Source: UBA10438 sp964432155 (GTDB lineage: Bacteria; Bacteroidota; Ignavibacteria; Kapaibacteriales; Kapaibacteriaceae). Taken from it: DNA of 64,000 nt. Location: assembly GCA_964432155.1 (NCBI GenBank), contig CAYSMF010000004.1, positions 62,001 to 126,000 on the forward strand, written 5' to 3'. The translations under genes and the position numbers were made by a program. The notes under the pieces are model-generated. The model was not told where the DNA came from. It saw only the letters and a program-made list of their open reading frames with translations, and did no database searches. Of the stretch, positions 60,696 through 64,000 are shown piece after piece. How positions within the stretch are numbered: position 1 is the stretch's first letter; every line of letters starts with the position of its first letter.

Positions 60696-61217
60696 TTAGT
60701 TCCCGCGCTTCATACGATCGAGGACCTTGTACGTGATGTCCATCTTATCGTCGTTGTACAACACCAAACCGGCGACCTTGTCGAGAACGAGTGTGATCTT
60801 TTCTTCCTTCGCAACTGCAGCGATTGCTTCGTTCACCTTTGCACGGATCGGTTGGAGAAGGCCTTCACGCATACGGGCAATCTCGCCTGTATTACCGAGC
60901 TTCTCTTCCTGATATTGTAAGAAGCGTGTGCGCAGTGCGTTGAGTGCTTCTTCTTCCTTGCGCTTGCCATCAGCCGTCATCATGGCTTCTTGCTTGCGAT
61001 AGTTCTCAATGCGTGATTCGAATTCCTTCTGCATCATTTGCAGCGTGTCGCGAATCTTCAAGCCAGCTTCTTCGATTGCCTTGCTTGCCTCGAGAGCTTG
61101 CGGCAGCTCCTTGAGAATTACTTCTGCGTTAACAACACCAATCTTGGTGGTTTGTGCTGATGCCATTGCACCGGCGACGAGGGCGACCATGAACAGGACG
61201 CTGAGACGTTGCATCAT
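60696..61217 (-). CDS. Skp/OmpH-family periplasmic chaperone
   Basis: This is a 173-residue protein with a signal peptide at about 1-22 (ending ASAQ) and an OmpH domain: IGVVNAEVILKELPQAL, a helical tentacle region with QMMQKEFESRIENYRKQEAMMT, and the closing strands LVLDKVAGLVLYNDDKMDITYKVL. It ends with basic residues (RMKRGN). The start is at one of two adjacent Met codons (61217 or 61214). It lies between bamA and the longer paralogue. Confidence 0.9.
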   Translation of the reverse strand: MMQRLSVLFMVALVAGAMASAQTTKIGVVNAEVILKELPQALEASKAIEEAGLKIRDTLQMMQKEFESRIENYRKQEAMMTADGKRKEEEALNALRTRFLQYQEEKLGNTGEIARMREGLLQPIRAKVNEAIAAVAKEEKITLVLDKVAGLVLYNDDKMDITYKVLDRMKRGN

Positions 61218-61252
61218 ACGTGTAGATACGGGAAACGTGAAACCTTGAGTGA

Positions 61253-63613
61253 TTATCGACCAAACTGGAAGTGGAATTGCCACCCGGAGCGCGCTCCGGT
61301 AAATGGGTCGGGATCGAATCCATAACCCACGTCAAATCCAAGCAACCCGATGGGTTGCAACAACAAACGCATGCCGAATCCTGCCGACCTGTTCAACCCA
61401 AATGGGTCGGCGGTGCGAAGGTTCGACCAGACGTTTCCTGCCTCGGCAAAACTAAGCAAATAGATCGGGAAGGGGTTGAGCGCGAGCGCGAAGCGGAGCT
61501 CAGCCACAAAGCGTGCCTGTACACGTCCGCCAAGGTTCTGTCCGGTCGGACTCAACGGTCCGATCGAGTTATCGCGATAACCGCGCAAAGGCGTGATCGC
61601 GAATCCACCAAGACCGTTACCACCCATGTAGAAGAGCTCTTGCGGAGGAATCGTGGTATCGCGGACAAAGCCATCGACATACCCCATTTCCGTGCCGAGG
61701 AACATCACGAGTCGTGGATTACCACCAATGTAGAGCAGTGGATTCACCATGTCGAATGTGAACCCGAGTTTTCCGAAGTCAGTAGTTCCGATACCAAGCG
61801 CGCCGAGTGTTCCGCGCAGCGAGAGCGCGAAGCGCGAGCCCGATGTTGGGAAGATGATGTTATCGTAACTCGTGCGCGAGATTGTCTGCGACAATGTGAC
61901 GGCGGTATTGATACCAGCACGAGAGAAGAACGAATTCGTATTCGACTCAATACGCTCGAATGCTGCGCTCCAGTCACCACGGAAGTAGTCATCTGGCCAG
62001 CGGAATCGACGTCCAATGTTGGCCTGTGCACCTGTTCGGCGCACAGAGATGTTGAAGTTCTGTCGCGTGTCAAAGATGTTGAAACCCACCGACGTTGGCT
62101 GTCCGAACAACCATGGCTCGGTGAACGACAGCTGGAACGTCTGCAGACGTGAGGCCTGACCGAACTCCCACTGGAACGAGAGTACCTGCCCTGCCCCACC
62201 GCGGAACGGCTCGCTGATATCGAAGTTGTTCAACGTCACACCAACAGAACCCGTCAGACCAAACGCACCGGCAAAACCTACCGATGCATTGAAGGTATCT
62301 GTCGACCGTTCTTCGAGCTTCAGCTTGATGTCGACCTTTGTCTTGTCAACCGGAATCACATCAGGCTTGATTGTCTCAGGGTTGAAGAAGTTCAACACAC
62401 CGAGGCCGCGCAGACTTCGAATAAGTGCCGAGCGGTTGAAGTAATCGCCTGGACGGAAGAACAATTCACGACGGATCACACGATCGCGCGTCTTGGTATT
62501 GCCAACGATCTCGATACGACGCACTGTGAATTGCTCGCCCTCGATCACGCGCACCACAATGTCGATACTGTCGGGTCCGACGCGCACAATCTCCGGCACC
62601 AGTTGTGCCGTGAGGTAGCCATTATCGGCATAGAGCGATGTCGCATCTGTTTGGTCTTGGTTGACCTTCAGGTTCTCATCGAAGCGCTTTTGATTGTACA
62701 CCTCACCAGGCAGAATACCAAGGCGCCCAAGGAGCAGCTGCTCGCGGTATACCGTATTGCCTTGGAACGAGATGTTCCGCACGTAGACCGGCTTGCCTTC
62801 CTTGATGGTGATCTGCACCTTAACGGTCTGGTTCTGCTCGTCGTAGATCACCGTATCGCCGAGAATCTCCGCGTCGAGGAGCCCCTTTTCAAGGAACCAA
62901 TCACGCAGGAGTTGCTTGTCGGCTGCATACTTCTCGTAATCGAACTTGGTCGACACCCATACTTCGTACCACGCCTTTGTCTTCGTCTCTTCGAAGGCCT
63001 TTGCGATGTCGGCATCGGAGTAGATCGAGTTACCGATGATCTCGATCTCGGCGACGTTGAATTCGGCCCCCTCAACAATCGCGACATCAAGGTCGACGAA
63101 GTTGAGCGAATCTGTTGGGATCACCTTTGTTTCAACGCGCGCGAAGAGCAGGCCTTCTTTTGCGTAGGCCTTTTTGATTGCCTGGCGAACCAAGTACTCG
63201 TCGTATGGCGAAACGATGTCGCCCTGTCGACGATCGGCGGCCTTGTTGATCTCGTCGGTCGAGAGTTCGTCGTTGCCCGAGATCACCATCTTCCGCAAGC
63301 GCGGCATGGATGTCACGCGGATCACGAGGAAGACACCGAGTGCAGTTTCGCGCTCGCGCTCGATGCGTACGTCCTTAAACGTGCGTCGATTCCAAAGATT
63401 CCGCACAGCCATCACGAGGTCGTCTGGACGTGCTTCTTGTCCGATACGCAGACCAGAATATGCGATCACCGTGGCCATGTCGGCCCCCTCGGTGAGTCCT
63501 TCAACCGTGATACCTGCGATAATCGGATACCGTTGCGCCGGCTGCTGCGCAACCGCGCCAGCAGCGAGAATCATTCCAACGAGTATGGCAACAACAGATT
63601 TAACGAAGCGCAT
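61253..63613 (-). CDS. bamA: Outer membrane protein assembly factor BamA
   Basis: This is a 786-residue Omp85 insertase. A signal peptide (about 1-23) is followed by five POTRA domains (about 28-375; for example LRKMVISGNDELSTDEINKAADRRQGD, FNVAEIEIIGNSIYSDADIAKAF, VYVRNISFQGNTVYREQ, FTVRRIEIVGNTKTRDRVIRREL). The barrel (about 400-786) holds the GxGGxxxLRGY-type GLGGFAITPLRGYRDN lid-lock motif and the terminal HFQFGR strand. The start at 63613 (MRFVKSVV) opens the signal and overlaps uppS by 14 bases. Confidence 0.96.
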   Translation of the reverse strand: MRFVKSVVAILVGMILAAGAVAQQPAQRYPIIAGITVEGLTEGADMATVIAYSGLRIGQEARPDDLVMAVRNLWNRRTFKDVRIERERETALGVFLVIRVTSMPRLRKMVISGNDELSTDEINKAADRRQGDIVSPYDEYLVRQAIKKAYAKEGLLFARVETKVIPTDSLNFVDLDVAIVEGAEFNVAEIEIIGNSIYSDADIAKAFEETKTKAWYEVWVSTKFDYEKYAADKQLLRDWFLEKGLLDAEILGDTVIYDEQNQTVKVQITIKEGKPVYVRNISFQGNTVYREQLLLGRLGILPGEVYNQKRFDENLKVNQDQTDATSLYADNGYLTAQLVPEIVRVGPDSIDIVVRVIEGEQFTVRRIEIVGNTKTRDRVIRRELFFRPGDYFNRSALIRSLRGLGVLNFFNPETIKPDVIPVDKTKVDIKLKLEERSTDTFNASVGFAGAFGLTGSVGVTLNNFDISEPFRGGAGQVLSFQWEFGQASRLQTFQLSFTEPWLFGQPTSVGFNIFDTRQNFNISVRRTGAQANIGRRFRWPDDYFRGDWSAAFERIESNTNSFFSRAGINTAVTLSQTISRTSYDNIIFPTSGSRFALSLRGTLGALGIGTTDFGKLGFTFDMVNPLLYIGGNPRLVMFLGTEMGYVDGFVRDTTIPPQELFYMGGNGLGGFAITPLRGYRDNSIGPLSPTGQNLGGRVQARFVAELRFALALNPFPIYLLSFAEAGNVWSNLRTADPFGLNRSAGFGMRLLLQPIGLLGFDVGYGFDPDPFTGARSGWQFHFQFGR

Positions 63614-64000
63614 GCAGAATCCGCTCCAACGTTGTGCGAGGGCTATCCCCCGAAGTTTCTGCAATCTGCGCCGACGTCTTTCCAAAGCGTCGCTCGCGCA
63701 TCACGTATTCACTGAGTGCACGGTAGAGGTCGCGACTCCGGAAATCGGGCCAAAGCTGTTCCGTCACATAAATCTCGGCATAGGCGGCTTCCCACATCAG
63801 GAAGTTCGACAGACGCATCTCGCCACTTGTCCGAATAATCAGATCTGGATCCGGCATGTACGACGTCTGCAGATACTGCGAAATCGTCTCCTCCGTAAGA
63901 TCCTCCGGCGAGAGCTTTCCGCGGCGAACGTCCATCGCCAGCACCTGTACGGCACGGGCAATATCCCAGCGAGCGCCGTAGCTAAGCGCAAGCGTAAGTG
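63600..64000 (-). CDS. uppS: Isoprenyl (undecaprenyl) diphosphate synthase, 5' end outside window
   Basis: This is the C-terminal part (about 132 residues) of a cis-prenyltransferase. Visible family motifs are LALSYGARWDI (the ALSYGxR block), DPDLIIRTSGEMRLSNFLMWEAAYAE (diphosphate-binding RTSGE and R-x-S) and LWPDF, the usual end of the core. It makes the C55 lipid carrier for peptidoglycan and surface polysaccharides. The frame is open to the window edge. It is the first visible gene of the envelope operon running to 55835. Confidence 0.95.
   Translation of the reverse strand, partial: LTLALSYGARWDIARAVQVLAMDVRRGKLSPEDLTEETISQYLQTSYMPDPDLIIRTSGEMRLSNFLMWEAAYAEIYVTEQLWPDFRSRDLYRALSEYVMRERRFGKTSAQIAETSGDSPRTTLERILHALR

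Noticed and set aside
62531..63715. 394-residue open frame on plus opposite bamA
   Set aside because: It lies entirely over the POTRA region of bamA and has no recognisable features; it results from codon bias.
1..64000. Mobile elements, CRISPR arrays, prophage or defence islands
   Set aside because: No transposase, integrase, phage structural or Cas gene, and no regularly spaced repeats were seen; gene content is housekeeping and envelope-related throughout.

Overview
This 64 kb window looks like chromosomal DNA of a Gram-negative, diderm member of the Bacteroidota/Chlorobi lineage. The best guess is a Kapabacteria/Ignavibacteria-type organism. The reasons are: two very large secreted proteins ending in type IX secretion (Por/T9SS) C-terminal sorting domains, a fused LpxC-FabZ, a full lipid A/BamA/Skp operon, a GWxTD-domain protein, and repeated -7 promoter elements of the TAnnTTTG type used by the Bacteroidota housekeeping sigma factor. 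Base composition and codon use look even throughout. I see no insertion sequence, prophage, CRISPR array or rRNA operon, and only one tRNA. No gene-free stretch exceeds 300 bases; the longest is about 240 bases (917-1158).

Layout. 1-9.7 kb (minus): a surface protein with an IgGFc-binding-like domain cut by the left edge, a HIT-rsmA-PAP2 operon, an outer membrane protein, a 1331-residue T9SS cargo protein and an LptA/OstA-like protein. 9.7-16.3 kb (plus): hflX, a 54-residue membrane protein, recN, a stand-alone HD alarmone-hydrolase-like protein, an inositol-monophosphatase-family gene, dapF and an M20 amidohydrolase. 16.3-22.3 kb (minus): one long operon of ECF sigma factor, LytR_C protein, rsfS, argS, a DUF4505-thioesterase fusion, a membrane metallophosphoesterase and an outer membrane protein, with tRNA-Ser(GGA) upstream. 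22.4-32.5 kb (plus): LD-carboxypeptidase, a 1580-residue VWA/T9SS protein, then class I aldolase, ABC exporter and cystathionine beta-synthase. 32.5-38.4 kb: enoyl-ACP-reductase-like SDR, then cpcT/mutL/crtC-like on minus, divergent from a carotenoid-type glycosyltransferase and a small Cys-rich membrane protein. 38.4-46.2 kb: ispF, histidine kinase, ruvX and GWxTD operon (minus), xseA-xseB (plus), plsY-gpsA (minus). 46.3-49.2 kb (plus): a half-length ClpB and a VWA-OmpA-SPOR protein. 49.2-55.7 kb (minus): OmpA-family protein, VOC protein, HAD phosphatase, queG, trxB, and ychF. 55.8-64 kb (minus): uppS, bamA, two skp/ompH genes, lpxD, lpxC/fabZ, lpxA and a beta-barrel protein.

How the genes fit together. 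Much of the window serves the envelope: lipid A (lpxA, lpxC, lpxD, OstA), barrel assembly (bamA, Skp pair), undecaprenyl carrier (uppS), phospholipid (plsY, gpsA), peptidoglycan (dapF, LD-carboxypeptidase), OmpA-type anchors and T9SS surface proteins. Isoprenoid supply (ispF) and a possible carotenoid end-group pair (CrtC-like hydratase and CruC-like glucosyltransferase) form a second theme. Genes are tightly packed, with many 4-base ATGA/GTGA stop-start overlaps, so translational coupling is probably common. Several operon heads have the -7 promoter element only 4-6 bases before the start codon, which predicts leaderless mRNAs.

The most interesting points are the N-terminally reduced ClpB, the crtC/cruC-like divergent pair, the DUF4505-hotdog fusion, the leaderless promoter pattern, and a 32-base palindrome inside a VOC gene that encodes the same peptide on both strands.
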